Shown: positions 1 through 16,886, numbered from the stretch's first letter. The stretch is 64,000 nucleotides of DNA from Scylla paramamosain (GCF_035594125.1 NC_087163.1:1315001-1379000), one strand, 5' to 3'. Notes: generated by a model from the sequence alone, not told the origin. Made by a program: numbers and translations.

Positions 1-2
1 TG

Positions 3-41
<39 letters not shown>

Positions 42-110
42 TTATTATCTTTATTGTTGGTGTTGTTGTTACGTTGTTATTGGTGGTGGTGGTGGTGGTG
101 TCATCATCAC
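1..110. repeat. Trinucleotide repeats (CTA)n, (TTG)n, (GGT)n
   Basis: Positions 3-42 are (CTA)n, sliding into ATT, then GTT and GGT triplets to about 101. The order suggests one array changing by point mutation. Confidence 0.9.
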
Positions 111-388
111 CATCAATACAAGGTAGCGTGGGCGCGTGCGAGGCGCGTGGTGCAGGTCCGCCTCGAGGCTGGCTCATCGCCGCCTTGGTAGCGTCAGCAC
201 GTCAGCAGTCTTGCTGACACAAAAGAAGGAATCATTTACTCTTTTTGCTTGAGGTCACTATTCCCTGGGCTGTGCTGAGCGACACGCGGCCGCCCTGGCT
301 GTGTCATGAGCACCCACTGTTCTGTCCTGCTGGGGCGTGCTTGCGGTCACCACACCCAACAACTGGAATGTGAGACACGCTGGCTTCT

Positions 389-391
<3 letters not shown>

Positions 392-430
<39 letters not shown>
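392..430. repeat. (GT)n microsatellite
   Basis: A perfect GT dinucleotide run of about 39 bp. Confidence 0.97.
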
Positions 431-431
<1 letters not shown>

Positions 432-1611
432 CGGACCAGGAGGGCGTTCACACTTACTGGCAGACTTTTCTCTCTCTCCCAGGCGTGAATGAAGATGCTG
501 TGGGATGCTAATTCGTGTGGGGGGGGGGGAGGAGAGGAAGAACGACCGGAGCAGAGGTGGGTGGAGCAGGAAGGGGGTGGGTGGGTCGTGGTGGCGCAGG
601 TGGCGAATCGTGTGGGTTGGGTGTGGGCGGAAGTTCATTTTAGTGATTGTTGGAAAATCGTCAGCAAAATGACTTGGGGAGCATCTGCTTGCTTGCCTGC
701 CTGCATGCCTGCCTGTTTACTGGCGTACACCTACACTGAGGCCATTTAAGGTCTTTTCCCCTGCCGGTGTCATTGGCGTGAAGGACAGTGCTGGAATTCA
801 GGTACGCGGGACTGGAGCCGTACGGAGGGAGGAGCCGCGATCCAAAGTAGGGCGGAGGATCCTTATCACTCTGACAGCCAGACAACTTTATTCAGTTGTG
901 AAGGCACTGAAGGGCTTGCAGTACCTAGTCATTCCTTTTGCTCTCACTGATGTCTTGTGAAATTATACTCTAACCTTGCACCAGAACATTTGATCAAGCT
1001 TGAGAAGACCCTGGCAGTGAGAGCGTTAAGTGGAGGGATGAGATGCATGAAGGGAGAGTACGCACAGTGCGGGCCCTTGCCGGTACTGCCTCGCCTTTCA
1101 TTCTCGCCCCATGGTGCCAGCCTGAGCCACGCAGACGCTGTGACCTCCGTCTTATCGTGCATTGCCTCGGTAGAGGCCCCGCTCAATACAGGCACACACT
1201 TAAAACCCGCAAGGACTGGTCCGGCTCATGCTTGCTATTCTCCTCCTTCAGAGTTCGACTGTTACGGCTTTCAACATTAGCAGTTGTGTGTTGATTAATT
1301 TGTCAGATGCCGGCGACGAGTTGGGTGTGTGCTTGTATGTGGTGTCGTGTGTTGGTGGGAGGTGGAATAAAAATAGAAGTGTTACCCTCACATTCCAGCG
1401 TGGGGCGACAGATGCCGGCAGCTTTTGTAAGGCCTGACAGCAGCGCGTCCTCCAAAGTGATCTATGAACTAAGAGAGTTGTTGTAAAGTGTGGAGAAAGT
1501 ATTCGTTTAGTGTCCAGTTAAAGTAAGTGAGTAAACAGACACCCTTTGCACCCGCGGCTCCCTTAACCCGCCGTGAGAGCATCAGGAAGACTACAGGCAA
1601 TTGTGCGACTG

Positions 1612-1613
1612 TT

Positions 1614-1648
<35 letters not shown>

Positions 1649-1654
1649 TGTGTG
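1612..1654. repeat. Poly-T followed by (GT)n
   Basis: Twenty-four T residues run directly into about 19 bp of GT. Confidence 0.95.
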
Positions 1655-2764
1655 GGAGGGGGGGGACAAGCACTATAGCTCCTGCCAGTACCTTCACCAC
1701 ATCATCCCTGCTTGGCGGCGCCGTGGCGGGCCTCGCGCGGATCGCTCTTCGGCATGGGAGCTGCAAACTGTCGCCGTTTAGGGACTGTCAGACAATAGAA
1801 CTAAAGGAGTTATGTCATTTGTATATCTTACAGTTTATTTGTAATCAGTCTTTTGTGTAGGTGTCATGAGCGGAGGGCCGCGGGGCGTGCCAGGCTGGCC
1901 GAGTCCCAGCCACTTCGGCCCCTCACAGCCACGCTCACTCTGGCGATATTTTTATGTATGTTTCAAATAAAAATGAATGCAGACCACGTTGCCGTGTTAC
2001 TGTTAGCTATGGTGCAAGTCCTTCCATCCAGTGGGAAGTAGGAGCGGCATTCCCTTCACCCTCCCTCTGCCTCGCCTTTCTCCTCGCTTCGCTGAGCCGC
2101 GCCGCATCCATCCATCTTCGGTGCTCGCCGCCATCCTTCACGCTTACTGGAGGCTGAGTGGACACGCGTCGCTGACACTCTAGTACTCGTCAGGAATTCA
2201 AGGTTGCCGTTTATCATGGCTCCTTGTGTCCTTTATCAGAGACTATGAGGGGTGACATATACGTAAGACCCCGTCCCCAGAATGAGGGAGGGCCGCGGCC
2301 ACCACACACCCCTGTAGTCACGCCAGGAAAGTGTGTCCAAGGCCACTCGCAGAGTACCTCGGATTGAGGTAGAGTAGCCGCGCCCAGCAGCTGCCAGTGC
2401 ACAGGGCTCTGGAGGAACACTGACTTTGCGGGACGTGCAATCAGCAGAGAGACAACACAGGCACGGCATGCAGCACTCGGCATCTTGCAGCGAACATTAA
2501 TGATCGCGATGCTGCTGCGAGGGGCGAGCGACCAGGAGGGGACGCCCTGTGTACATCTACTGTCTGCACACTCCGCCGCTTTGCCTTAGCAGGGAGAGAG
2601 GCAGAGGGAAACTTTTTATCTCTTCGCGGCAAAGGGAGTGCCGGGACCAGGGGAGGATGGACCGTCAAGGGCCAGGAAGCAGGGGAAGGGGGGCCGCTGG
2701 CCAACGAGGGGCGCGGCGGCTGCTGCGTCACGGCGGAGCTGAATGGAGTGTTACTTGCAGGTAC

Positions 2765-2767
<3 letters not shown>

Positions 2768-2795
<28 letters not shown>

Positions 2796-2838
2796 CAGGC
2801 AAATACTCGCGGCTCCCTCACACACACACACACACACC
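2768..2838. repeat. Two (CA)n arrays
   Basis: CA runs at 2768-2795 and 2819-2838 are separated by about 24 bp of unique sequence. Confidence 0.95.
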
Positions 2839-3083
2839 ATCACCGCCACTTGCACTCCTCGGCTACAGGTTCTACACGTCGTGAGGGTCACTACATGCCT
2901 CCCCACCACCCGCCTGTGTATTGTGTACCACCACCACCAACACCACCACTACTACGCCGCGGCCCCCGCCAAGCCAGACAGCCAGCAATCTTGTTAGTTT
3001 TTTTTATTTTTTTATTTCACTCACGTTTTAACCTGTTCACCTCTTCACACTCTTCTGCCTTCCTCTCTACCTGTAGACGGGGT

Positions 3084-3105
3084 ACACACACACACACACA
3101 CAACA

Positions 3106-3192
<87 letters not shown>
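3084..3192. repeat. Compound (CA)n-(TC)n microsatellite
   Basis: (AC)n at 3084-3103 is followed by a perfect (TC)n at 3109-3192. Confidence 0.97.
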
Positions 3193-3199
<7 letters not shown>

Positions 3200-3473
3200 C
3201 CACGCCACCCCACAAGTCCTCACTCACGCCAGCCAGACGTCGCCTGACCTCCAGGCGACCCCTTAATGTCCTCTTGGAGCGGCGACCGTCTGCCCCTGCA
3301 CACGCCGCGCCCGCCCTCCGCCCTGCCCTGCCCCAGCGTGCGGCGTGGGCGGCGGCATAATGAGGGGAAGGCGGCGGGGGCGTGCGGCGCCGGCGGACAC
3401 TAATATGTTAATACTGGACCCCTGCATCTGGTGCGGGGAGGAGGCTCTGGGGATTGACAGCCTCCACCCCCAG

Positions 3474-3478
<5 letters not shown>

Positions 3479-3535
<57 letters not shown>
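3479..3535. repeat. (CT)n microsatellite
   Basis: A perfect CT run of 57 bp. Confidence 0.97.
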
Positions 3536-3537
<2 letters not shown>

Positions 3538-3957
3538 GTAAGTTATGCACAGGCAAGGATAACACGGAATACTTGCATGGCCTCAGCACAACGCCGCGCC
3601 GCGCCGCCCCTTGGCAGCGTGAGGCAGGACGCGCCAGTGATGCAGCCCCAGTGAAGGGAGGCATCGGGAGAGGGAGTCCAGGACGCTGCGTGCCTGGCGT
3701 GCTTCTCCTGCCTCCATGAACCTTCAAACATCGTATGAACTACCAACACTGATCGTTATTCGGTTCATTGTTGCCTTTAGATACTTGTCATTTGTAGATG
3801 GTGACGGTGAAGGCTTCCATCACGGTGCATCAGGTGAAGGCTTGGTAACGCTGACACGCGTCGTCCTTAGAGGATGTAGTGTGACCATCCCATCAGTGAA
3901 TTATCGTTTCTTTCATGGGTAGATGTCTGTGATTATATCTGCGGGCGAAATAAAATC

Positions 3958-3963
3958 ATTGTT

Positions 3964-4005
<42 letters not shown>

Positions 4006-4016
4006 ATTGTTGTTGC
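3958..4016. repeat. (TTG)n microsatellite
   Basis: A TTG triplet run with two TTA interruptions. Confidence 0.95.
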
Positions 4017-4264
4017 TGAGACATTGTAAAAAACTGAGAGGGGAGGTGAAGGGAAACACTGGAGTTGTAAGGCGAGTCTATTCCTGATTAGTTTCGCTTA
4101 TCGCTTCTGAAGACTGCCTGTCAGCCCGCGCAGAGTGACCTGCACATCATGTTCTGTAAACTAATGCATCTCGGATGACTTGAGCTGTTCACGTGACCAC
4201 ACCCAGGTAGTGTTGGCAGGGAGGGTACAGAGAAACTTTAGCTTCCTTCAGATATACGGTGCCC

Positions 4265-4394
<130 letters not shown>

Positions 4395-4869
4395 GCAGGC
4401 ACGCCTCACCCCCCAATCAGTTCTCCATTGCGGCAAACAAACACACCTTCCCTCCCTCCAGGCTGCCGCCACTGTTGTCCCAGAAGCAGGTCAGCAACAT
4501 CTTACCTTGCGTACTGCTGGCGGCGCTTCGTCCGCACGACCTTGCGGGGGCTTCCACACGCCGCCACAGTGACCGTCTTTCTGCAGGCGACCCCTCCCCT
4601 TCCCCACACCTGCCCTGCTCGCGGGGTTCATTGCCTGCAGTGGTACAGACGAGTCATTGAACCATTAATCAGAGGCTTCAGGTACATACTGTAGACTGCA
4701 GCTTAGAATTCAGGTGGTCCTCTTCAGGTGTCGCCACTCCGCTGGTGTGGGGCAACGAGGGATGACCGGGGGCTGGAGAAGATTCGCCTACTGTCTGTCG
4801 CCCAAACAGTCTACGCTTTCGGTTTGTCTTTTTTCGCTCCGGCATTCTCTACACTTGCTCCTACGCCAT

Positions 4870-6330
<1,461 letters not shown>

Positions 6331-6340
6331 GAGAGAAGGG

Positions 6341-6598
<258 letters not shown>

Positions 6599-6718
6599 CC
6601 TCCATCCCCTTGTTTACACTGCCCATTCCTCTGTATCTCAATCAGCTGCTCGCCTCAGGATGAGCTACGAACATAACAACGTCAGCTTTATCATTCAATG
6701 AAAGCATAATTATCGCCT

Positions 6719-6794
6719 TCCTCCTCCTCCTCCTCCTCCTCCTCCTCCTCCTCCTCCTCCTCCTCCTCCTCCTCCTCCTCCTCCTCCTCCTCCT
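6719..6794. repeat. (CTC)n microsatellite
   Basis: A perfect CTC/CCT triplet run of about 76 bp. Confidence 0.97.
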
Positions 6795-7557
6795 TCTTCC
6801 GTAAGCTCATGGTGTAACAACAAATAGCAACGGCCCAAAAGCTTTCCCCGGGGTCGCCACTCAACAGTTGGCCCTTGTTCTTCTCTTCGCTGTTTGTGCC
6901 AAAAGTCTCACACACTCCACACACCACCACGAAAAAGTAACCTTGCTAAACACAAGCCTCTATCTTTTTTTTTTTTTTTCTCTCTCTATTTTTATTTCTT
7001 ATGTTTATACGATGTGTAAAATTGTGGGGAGAATTTCCCTGATGTAAAATGAGAAGCTTACAGTTATGAATGTGCGTACAGCTGAGTCGCTCTGTATTTG
7101 TATGATAAAGTTTGTGTTTCGCAGGGCAACTTAATGATGATGGTAAGGAGAAGACGCGGATGAATTCACTTTATTAATCTGCGTGTGAAGGGGTGTGTTT
7201 CTGTGCCTGCTGGTGATGCTCTCAGACCAAGCCGTCCCCAGCGCCGGGAGGAAGTGCCTCGAGAGCAGTGCGGCAAAACGAGGCCACTTTGGCCGCCAGT
7301 GCTGTCAAAGTGTTCACTGAGATAACAGACTGGAGTGGGCGGGATGGAACCAGGGAATTGAATCAGCAGAAAAAAGAAACACAGGGCCGACCTCAGCCAT
7401 TAAGCAACATAAGCAGCTTCTCAGTGCCTGAAGAGTCTAGGGCAGCCCAGAGGGAGCGCAACAAAGAAGACTTATTGTAGCATCGTAAAGTTTTTTTTGC
7501 CGCCAGTTCATGCCGCGGTGGAGGGAAGAGAGCTTTGAGGCAGCATCATTTACAGAC

Positions 7558-7559
<2 letters not shown>

Positions 7560-7644
<85 letters not shown>

Positions 7645-7674
7645 GGAAAACGACATGACACCCTCCAAAGGGAG

Positions 7675-7757
<83 letters not shown>
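7560..7757. repeat. Paired long (CA)n arrays
   Basis: Two (AC)n arrays of about 80 bp (7560-7643 and 7678-7757) are split by about 34 bp of unique DNA. Confidence 0.97.
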
Positions 7758-7761
<4 letters not shown>

Positions 7762-8661
7762 AACTCCGTCACCCCGCTTGCAGCAGCACGCAGCGAGAAT
7801 GATGTTGTGTGGAGCACATCACTCGTGCTGTGTGGGGCGCCTTACTCACATCTTACTAGCTCCACTGGTCCACTCATTTCCTCGCTCACTCTTCCACAAG
7901 GGAAACCGGAAAGAGGTGATGGGAGGCTGCTCTGCTATCGCAACACAAGCCCGGGCCACAAGGGCGCCAGGGAGCCACACACGTTTCCTCGACATCACGC
8001 ATAATTAGTTTGCAGAGTAAGGCGAGCGAGGGGACGACGCCAGCCCCCACAGAGGCGCCTTTGAGCGGGGCGTTGCAGGTGCAGGCTCCTGCCCCAGACC
8101 CTGCTCCGCCCCGCCCTAGCACGCCCCGCCTCGCTCTGCCTTGACGCCCTCGTCTTCTACTCTGCTAAGAACGTCCTGTCTGTGTGTTTGTCCGTGTCTC
8201 TTTCTCGCTTTCTTTCCACAACAGTGAAGCTCAGTGAGGAGATGCGACCACTTTTCAGCTAGAAATGCTTGTTAGCCTTTGCTGAAGACAGCAAGAATCA
8301 GTGAATTCCGTCTTTATCGGAAGTTATTAGTGAGGAGAGCAGTAATTCAAGAGGAAGGCCTGGCTTGGCTTGCCATGGCATGTACTTGAGTAGGTCCCGT
8401 ACCCAACTTGTCCCAGACGACCCGTTGTGCGTAACCAGCGGTCGCTGAGCTACACAATTTGTTACCCGCATTTTCCTTCCGGGCGCCCGTGTGCAGCACT
8501 GCTGAGGCAGCGGTAGGGTGTACCCTGTGGTCATTGCCCCGGGCGTGTTGTTATCGCCCCTCGTAATGTTAGGGCATGCCACACCGCTCTCAGGCCGCCT
8601 GCCACCCGACACTGTCACCTTCCCACACACGTGTACCAGTCATCATATTGATACTATATCC

Positions 8662-8664
<3 letters not shown>

Positions 8665-8757
<93 letters not shown>

Positions 8758-8788
8758 CTCTGAGGTCAGAGTTCATTGTGGAGGGAAA

Positions 8789-8838
<50 letters not shown>

Positions 8839-8979
8839 TTGTGATCGTTGGGATGTGCGACCTCAATCAGGTTTTCGGGACCATGACTACCACCGCCGCC
8901 GCCACCGCCACCACTATCACCCCCATTACCTACACAGCCACCAATGCAGTAACCACCACCACCACCACCACCACCACGC
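8665..8979. repeat. (CT)n, (GT)n and (CCA)n arrays
   Basis: (CT)n at 8665-8756, (GT)n at 8791-8834, and imperfect CCG/CCA triplets at 8887-8979 ending in a clean (CCA)n. Confidence 0.95.
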
Positions 8980-9040
8980 CAGCACGCCGCGACTTTTAGT
9001 TTATTAATACTTATAGTGGTAACCACCACTCACGTCATTT

Positions 9041-9042
<2 letters not shown>

Positions 9043-9105
<63 letters not shown>
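9043..9105. repeat. (GT)n microsatellite
   Basis: A perfect GT run of about 62 bp. Confidence 0.97.
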
Positions 9106-9106
<1 letters not shown>

Positions 9107-10217
9107 CGTTGCTTGCCCCTCTTCTCTCCCTAATCATCTAACCATCGGATGTGAAAGTCTCGTGGATGCAGCAGGCCTGCCGCCCCGTCCCTCCTCCATC
9201 CCGCCATCTGGTACTGACAGCCGCGGTATCAGGCTGGCGGTGGTGTCCCGTTCCATGCTGTCCTCTGGGCCCTGCACACCGCCGCCATCGGTTATGTGAG
9301 GCAATGGAACGCAATGTACATTCCCTATCGGTGAGCTTAGTGCACCTGTGTTACCCTGTTGGCAGTGACTCCCGCAGCGGCATTAGATTATATCATCAAA
9401 TGAATATTTTCCATCATTATGAAATCGTCATGCAGGCGCGCCGCCCTTCCACATTCTGATGAAGGCCGCGCCTCGGGCTGGCCCTGTACTCGCTGCTCCA
9501 CCTCTCGCCATCGGCAGTGGGGGCTTCGCTGGCTGCACGCTGCCGCAGTCAGCGTGTGACCTGTTGACCCGACTACCAACGGAGCTAAGAATGTTCCCTG
9601 TAAATTGCCCACAATCATATGATGGAAAGGGACCTTAACAGCCTCTTAGCGCCCAGCGCTGTAACTCAGCGTTGTGTTGCCGCGTGCAAGATCACGCTAA
9701 GTATTTCACGACACAGCTGTGTGTGCGTGTCACTTTTCATGAACCTCGAGGGAGAGAGGCAAGATAATTTCCAAGGCGAAAAGAAAGAAAAGTCTGAGTG
9801 TGTGGTGAACCGAAGGCGGGTCGTGCTGCCCTCACCAAGTGTTCATTGAACACCCCTCCTGAGCGTCCCCTGGGGCGTGCCACCACCACCAGCATCACCA
9901 CCACTGTCAACAACAACGACAACAACAGCAAGCGAGTCTCCCAACACTTTCGGCCAGGGTGGATCACTTGTGGCAGCCGCCCTCCTGGAGTCTGGCCACG
10001 GCATGACGAGGGTTCGTAACCCTCGGCAGGACTCGCCGCCTTCTGGGTGCCCTTACACTCTCTGTTCGGAGGCTGTCCTTCAGAAGCTTCCTGACACCAA
10101 AGTAACAAGTAAATATCCCCACATAACACTTCTCTGAAGACTCTGTTCACTCCTGGCGATGAGTCGGGGACACCAGTGTGCTGCAGGCAGGCACCGCCAC
10201 TCCCTCTGTAATACTCA

Positions 10218-10313
<96 letters not shown>

Positions 10314-10514
10314 TTACGAAAGAAGCCCAGGTGACACAGGTGACTCCTACTACCCAACAAGGCTGTGTGTGTGTGTGTGTGTAACTAACGGGGACGGTGA
10401 GAGTCCTTTCCCTTTCTTCTCCCTCCCTTCCCTCCCTCCCTCCCTCCCTCCAAGAATATAAGGGTTTCAGAAAGGTTAAGAAAGGTCCACCACCACCACC
10501 ACCACCACCACCAG
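10218..10514. repeat. (CA)n, (GT)n, (CTCC)n and (CAC)n cluster
   Basis: (CA)n at 10218-10311, a short (GT)n at 10364-10382, CCCT units at 10425-10451 and (CAC)n at 10488-10514. Confidence 0.95.
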
Positions 10515-10610
10515 GTCGGGGTCACATGGTTCTGCTTGACTCGTTATAATTTATACATTCTCCCTCTTCACGTGATTGACAACTTGTAGTATTCCCTCCC
10601 TTCTTCTCCT

Positions 10611-10635
10611 TTATTATTATTATTATTATTATTAT

Positions 10636-10710
<75 letters not shown>

Positions 10711-10743
10711 CAGCAGCAGCAGCAGCAGCAGTAGCAGCAGCAG
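10611..10743. repeat. Stepwise triplet array (TTA)n-(TAG)n-(CAG)n
   Basis: Three abutting triplet arrays: TTA to 10636, TAG to about 10709, then CAG to 10743. Each differs from the next by one base of the unit. Confidence 0.95.
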
Positions 10744-10749
10744 ACTCGA

Positions 10750-12106
<1,357 letters not shown>

Positions 12107-12668
12107 GCTTGTAGATGAGCCTTACTATTGCTACCATACTGCCTTCCCTGCACCTGTCATCATCAACACCTCAGCTTCAGGCCGCTGGTAACCGCACGTG
12201 ACCACCCATTAGATGAGCGTGACTTCCTGGGCTCTGATTCATTAACCTTCCCACCCTATTGGTTAGGAAGGATGAGAGAAAAAGACAGGTCCGGGAAGAT
12301 GTGCCGCATCCTGAACCTGGTGGCGATGACGTACAGGCCTTGGTGTGTGCAGGCGGGGAGCAGACCTTGGTGTGTGTGTAGGGTTGGTGGTGTAGCGACG
12401 AAAGGATGGCGGTGATGCAGCACAGAGGCGGCGATGATGAGGCTGTAGTGGTAAAGCGTGGCGAAGAGGAAGAGTTGTAGATTATACTTACCGTTATCCT
12501 CGTCACATTGAAGTAACACAGAAAAACACAGAGGAAGAACGGACAGCAGCAAACCTGTACGTAGTATGTATTCTAAAGTAAGAGGTATGTTATTGTAAAG
12601 ACGAAGCCTCCTCCTCCTCTTTCTCCCCTTTCCCACGAGTCCCATGTATAGGCAGGTAGTAGATAGCT

Positions 12669-12672
<4 letters not shown>

Positions 12673-12762
<90 letters not shown>
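12673..12762. repeat. (GA)n microsatellite
   Basis: A perfect GA run of about 90 bp. Confidence 0.97.
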
Positions 12763-12763
<1 letters not shown>

Positions 12764-13033
12764 GGCTGACACTTCTCGAGGAGGCGTGCAGCAGCCAGGT
12801 CACGGCATCTGGGAAACAACACGAGCCATTGTCTTTATTTTTTCTCTCCAGTGTGTGGTCGTCTTTCCTCGAGTGCGTCATTTGTGGTTCACGTACTTGT
12901 CTGCTTCTCTTTCTCCGGGAAAATGTTGTGCAGTGAAAGACAAGGTGACTGTCGTGGCACCTCAGCGGCGCGACTACCAGATGGAGGCGTCATCTTGGTG
13001 CTGAAACTTAGGTCATGCCGCCTGCCCCTCCTG

Positions 13034-13077
13034 CTCCTCCTCCTCCTCCTCCTCCTCCTCCTCCTCCTCCTCCTCCC
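13034..13077. repeat. (CTC)n microsatellite
   Basis: A perfect CCT triplet run. Confidence 0.95.
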
Positions 13078-13601
13078 TGGTCTTCTGTCTTGGTCTTTAA
13101 ACAAGAGAGCCGCAGCCCATAAGTAAATCGCCTTCGCTTCTAATTTAATTCTCCCTTTGTGCAATAAATTAGTTAACTAAACATAAACAATAAGTCAACA
13201 ATGAGTTCACTGTATCATATCAGTTAACGACTTGACCTCAGTGAACGGTCTGCATCAGTAACCTCTCATTCACATGCGCGGTTGAATCTCCCAAAGGTCG
13301 TTTCACTCGTATCAAGATGGGTGCGCCGCGATGGGAATTGCATGCATGATGGCTTAGGTGGCTCTTTCCTGTGATAAGTTGCTGGAAACTTTACCCCCAC
13401 TATTTATTTATGTACATCCACCGCTTTTGACATCTTCAGTCGAGATCAAATAATTGTAAGCAGTGACTATAGCGCGCCTGGCTGCCAACCCACAGCCGAG
13501 GGTGCAGTGGGCACGGCGCTAGTCACGGGCGGCTATGGCGTGTGCCGCAAATTTACCATATGAGGCATGACTCCAAGCCGCCGGCCAAATTTCAGTTACA
13601 G

Positions 13602-13602
<1 letters not shown>

Positions 13603-13677
<75 letters not shown>

Positions 13678-13779
13678 CAAAAAAAAAAGGTCAGGTGAAG
13701 AGAGGAAAGGGTTACATCACACACCTTTCTCTCCTCCTCCTCCTCCTCCTCCTCCTCCTCCTCCTCCTCCTCCTCCTCT
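13603..13779. repeat. (CA)n and (CTC)n arrays
   Basis: (CA)n at 13603-13674 and (CTC)n at 13731-13779. Confidence 0.96.
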
Positions 13780-13968
13780 GTTTCCTCACCTGTGGATGAC
13801 TCATGCCCAGGTCAGCAGCACCGCTCGCCTCTATAGATAATGAGAGTGACTGGTAGTAGTGGTGGTATTGCTGGTGGCGGCGGCAAGGCGGTGGCAGTGG
13901 TGGTGGTGGTGGTGAAGAGAGCTCAAGAGAAGAATCTTGTTTCATATCCAAAGAAAATGCCAGTATCA

Positions 13969-14151
13969 CACACACACACACACACACACACACAAAGGCT
14001 AGGGAGTGCCATAACTTAAGCTCAATTGAGTGTGGTAGAAAAGAAGCCCGTACGTACGTCTCCTTCTCCTCCTCCTCCTTCTCCTGTTCACTCTTATTTA
14101 TTGTTGTTATCACTGTTGTTGTTGTTGTAATTATTTTTATTATCATTATTA

Positions 14152-14241
<90 letters not shown>

Positions 14242-14391
14242 CACTATCATCAATAGCCAGTGTGTTCCCCCCACTCTGCAGTGCACTGCGGCGCGGAGGT
14301 CCCAAGAGAGTGTGCCATACAAAATACTTTCTAATTCATTCACAATAGTAGACGGTTCCCTTCCTCCTCCTCCTCCTCCTCCTCCTCCTCT
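13969..14391. repeat. (CA)n, (TTA)n-(TTG)n and (CCT)n arrays
   Basis: (CA)n at 13969-13995, TTA units at 14154-14194 turning into TTG units to 14240, and (CCT)n at 14361-14391. Confidence 0.95.
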
Positions 14392-14527
14392 GTTAGTGTC
14401 TAAAGTCTTCGAGTAGGACGTAGGAGGGAGAGGAAATATGGGAGTTATAAAGGCAGCGAGGGAGGAAAGTGAGTGTCGCAGAGGGTGGGGAGCTGGTGCC
14501 GGAAGGGTGAGGCGGGGAAGGGAAGGA

Positions 14528-14569
14528 AGCAGGCTGGAGGCAGGCTGGAGGCAGGCTGGAGGCAGGCTG
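14528..14569. repeat. 11-bp minisatellite
   Basis: The unit GCAGGCTGGAG is repeated almost four times in tandem. Confidence 0.9.
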
Positions 14570-14660
14570 TGGGGCCGGGTATTGTCTCAGTGAGGTGGCA
14601 GGAGGGGCGCTGTCTGACCCACAAAGAAGGGATGGTTAAAGGGAAAAAACTAATACCACA

Positions 14661-14944
<284 letters not shown>

Positions 14945-15230
14945 ATCACTGAGTAAACCAAGGTAGCCATTTTTCAAGCAACCATCACAACTGTACTGCC
15001 TGTGTGCGTATAATATAACACACTAAACATGACGCTACTACCACAGTCCTTGTTTAACTCATCACTCAACTTAGCTCATGTGAAATTTAGACTTATCTGA
15101 TCCCAACTGCTTATATTGCCCCACTTATTTTGTCCTCGCTCCCATACTTCATCCCATCTACACTACACTCGGGTCAAAATTTATCCTTTTTATCACCGCA
15201 ATAGAACACAACCAGCTCCCTTCTCAGTAC

Positions 15231-15232
<2 letters not shown>

Positions 15233-15284
<52 letters not shown>
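15233..15284. repeat. (GT)n microsatellite
   Basis: A perfect GT run of about 51 bp. Confidence 0.97.
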
Positions 15285-15286
<2 letters not shown>

Positions 15287-15433
15287 GTATGACGTCACCT
15301 GCCTCCACTAGATATGACCACCGTTATGAGTACGTACTTATATTCACTTGTGAGAAGGCCGTGGATGAACCAAGAGGAACGGAGAAGATAGAGAAGAAGA
15401 CAGATTTAGACTGAGGGTTGGAATTGAAGACCA

Positions 15434-15633
15434 TATTCTGAAACACTTCTGCGCCGCACCTCCACTACCTTCAAAAGACTCTACTTGAAGTGACACGGGC
15501 TTTATACGGTTTCAGTGATAGATTGACAAGATTCCTACATTATTAACAGGAGAAACAATCTTGAGAACCCTGCTAATCATCTCTGTGGCCTTTGAAAATT
15601 AGTCATGATAAGAGAGCAAAGTGTTTCAGAATA
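15434..15633. mobile_element. MITE-like element with 15-bp terminal inverted repeats
   Basis: The left end is TATTCTGAAACACTT (15434-15448). The right end is its exact reverse complement, AAGTGTTTCAGAATA (15619-15633). The element is 200 bp and non-coding. The outermost TA on both sides could be a TA target-site duplication, as made by Tc1/mariner-type transposases; this is inference. Related copies lie at 16.5, 18.2 and 18.6 kb. Confidence 0.65.
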
Positions 15634-15996
15634 CCAGCCTGAGAGAGGCGCAAGGCAGCTGAGTCTGACTGAAGGGGATGCAGAGGACAGACGGTATTGA
15701 CAACATAACAGAGCGGCCGACCCCACTAGGGATTAAAGCGACTTGTCACACTCGTCTTCACCATATCTCCTGTTTTCCCCAATCTTACTTTCATTGATCT
15801 GGTAACAATATCCTTACAAAAGCTGACAAGTAATAAGCATTTCTCTTTAATTTCGCACCCTCTGATGTGCTTAGTCTTCACACAAAACCTCACAAATGAT
15901 ACATCTTCACCATCAAGAGGGGACTTAGAAGAGCAGGAACAACGCAAAGCAGAGCAACTAATCGCGGCACATCCAGGTAGTCATGTCACAAAACCT

Positions 15997-16186
15997 GGTG
16001 AAATATATTGAACATTTGGCTGAATATAACACTCCCACTTGGAGCAAATGTCCATGACCAGCCATTCCAGACCAGAGTCGCACGTCCATTCACTTCCCCT
16101 AACCGGCACAGCTGCCCAAGGAAATGATGTCTGGAAATATGGTGAAACATTTGAGCATTTTGCCGAGTATGACATTACTTCTAGGA
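15997..16186. repeat. Two diverged direct repeats of about 48 bp
   Basis: TGGTGAAATATATTGAACAT at about 15997 and TGGTGAAACATTTGAGCATT at about 16138 begin two copies that stay alignable for about 48 bp. The spacing is about 140 bp. No known family was recognised. Confidence 0.45.
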
Positions 16187-16269
16187 GTATCTGTACTTCT
16201 TTAGTCTTTCAGCAAACATAAAAACATCAGGGAAGTTGCAACAAACCAGTAGGCTTACATGTGGCTTTC

Positions 16270-16500
16270 CCTGCATAAAACATACACATCTATATCATTC
16301 TATCACTCCTGTCCATAAACTTATCCAGATTTCTTGTCAGTTTTCCTCTTGACTTAGCATTATCAATTTGTCTACTGAGTCTATTCCATTAATCTACGTA
16401 GCACTATGTTTGAAAACGAGTTCCTTCCTATCTCTTTTCTAAATCTAGCTTTATGACGCTCAAATCTTAAGCATCATAATTCTGCATCTTATCGTAACTA
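16270..16500 (-). mobile_element. Non-LTR retrotransposon C-terminal fragment
   Basis: The minus strand reads ERHKARFRKEIGRN and, in a shifted frame, WNRLSRQIDNAKSRGKLTRN. This is the C-terminal tail typical of CR1/Jockey-type RT ORFs. A frameshift and stops show it is dead. Confidence 0.6.
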
Positions 16501-16519
16501 GCTTCAATAGGCTGTAGTG

Positions 16520-16685
16520 AATGCTATCGGAGTCTTCACGGGCGATTTCATGATTGTAGTCATAGTTTAACAAAGCTTATGTATCGTGAATGGAGAACAG
16601 ACACATGAGAACTCGAGTAATCATCCACGTAGTCTTTGAAAATAGTCCTGATGAGAGAACAAAGTGCTTCACAAGACGGGCACCT
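16520..16685 (+). repeat. Diverged copy of the 15.4-kb MITE-like family
   Basis: It shares the internal stretch around CATGAGAACTCGAGTAATCA and the end GAGAACAAAGTGCTTCA with the element at 15434. The left terminal repeat is not recognisable. Confidence 0.55.
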
Positions 16686-16886
16686 GTCCTGTCCTGATTG
16701 CTAATTCTGAGGATCGTGCCCATATGGTCCTTGCTACACCTCTCATTGCTTTCTCGCCGGGTTGCAGCTGTTCACCTTATCGAGTCGCCATGCGTTAGTG
16801 AACATAGGTAAAAGCACCGCAAGTGAACCAGATATTCGTGGGGCGTCTGTCAGACTCCTTTCTGGTAATTTTTCCCCATTGTTTTG

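Noticed and set aside
1228..1437. Signal-peptide-like start MLAILLLQSSTVTA
   Set aside because: No phase 0 donor follows and there is no link to the collagen exon; probably chance.
1974..2041. Signal-peptide-like start MNADHVAVLLLAMVQVLPSS
   Set aside because: The nearby GT sites fall in the wrong phase for the exon at 26478 or are very poor donors.
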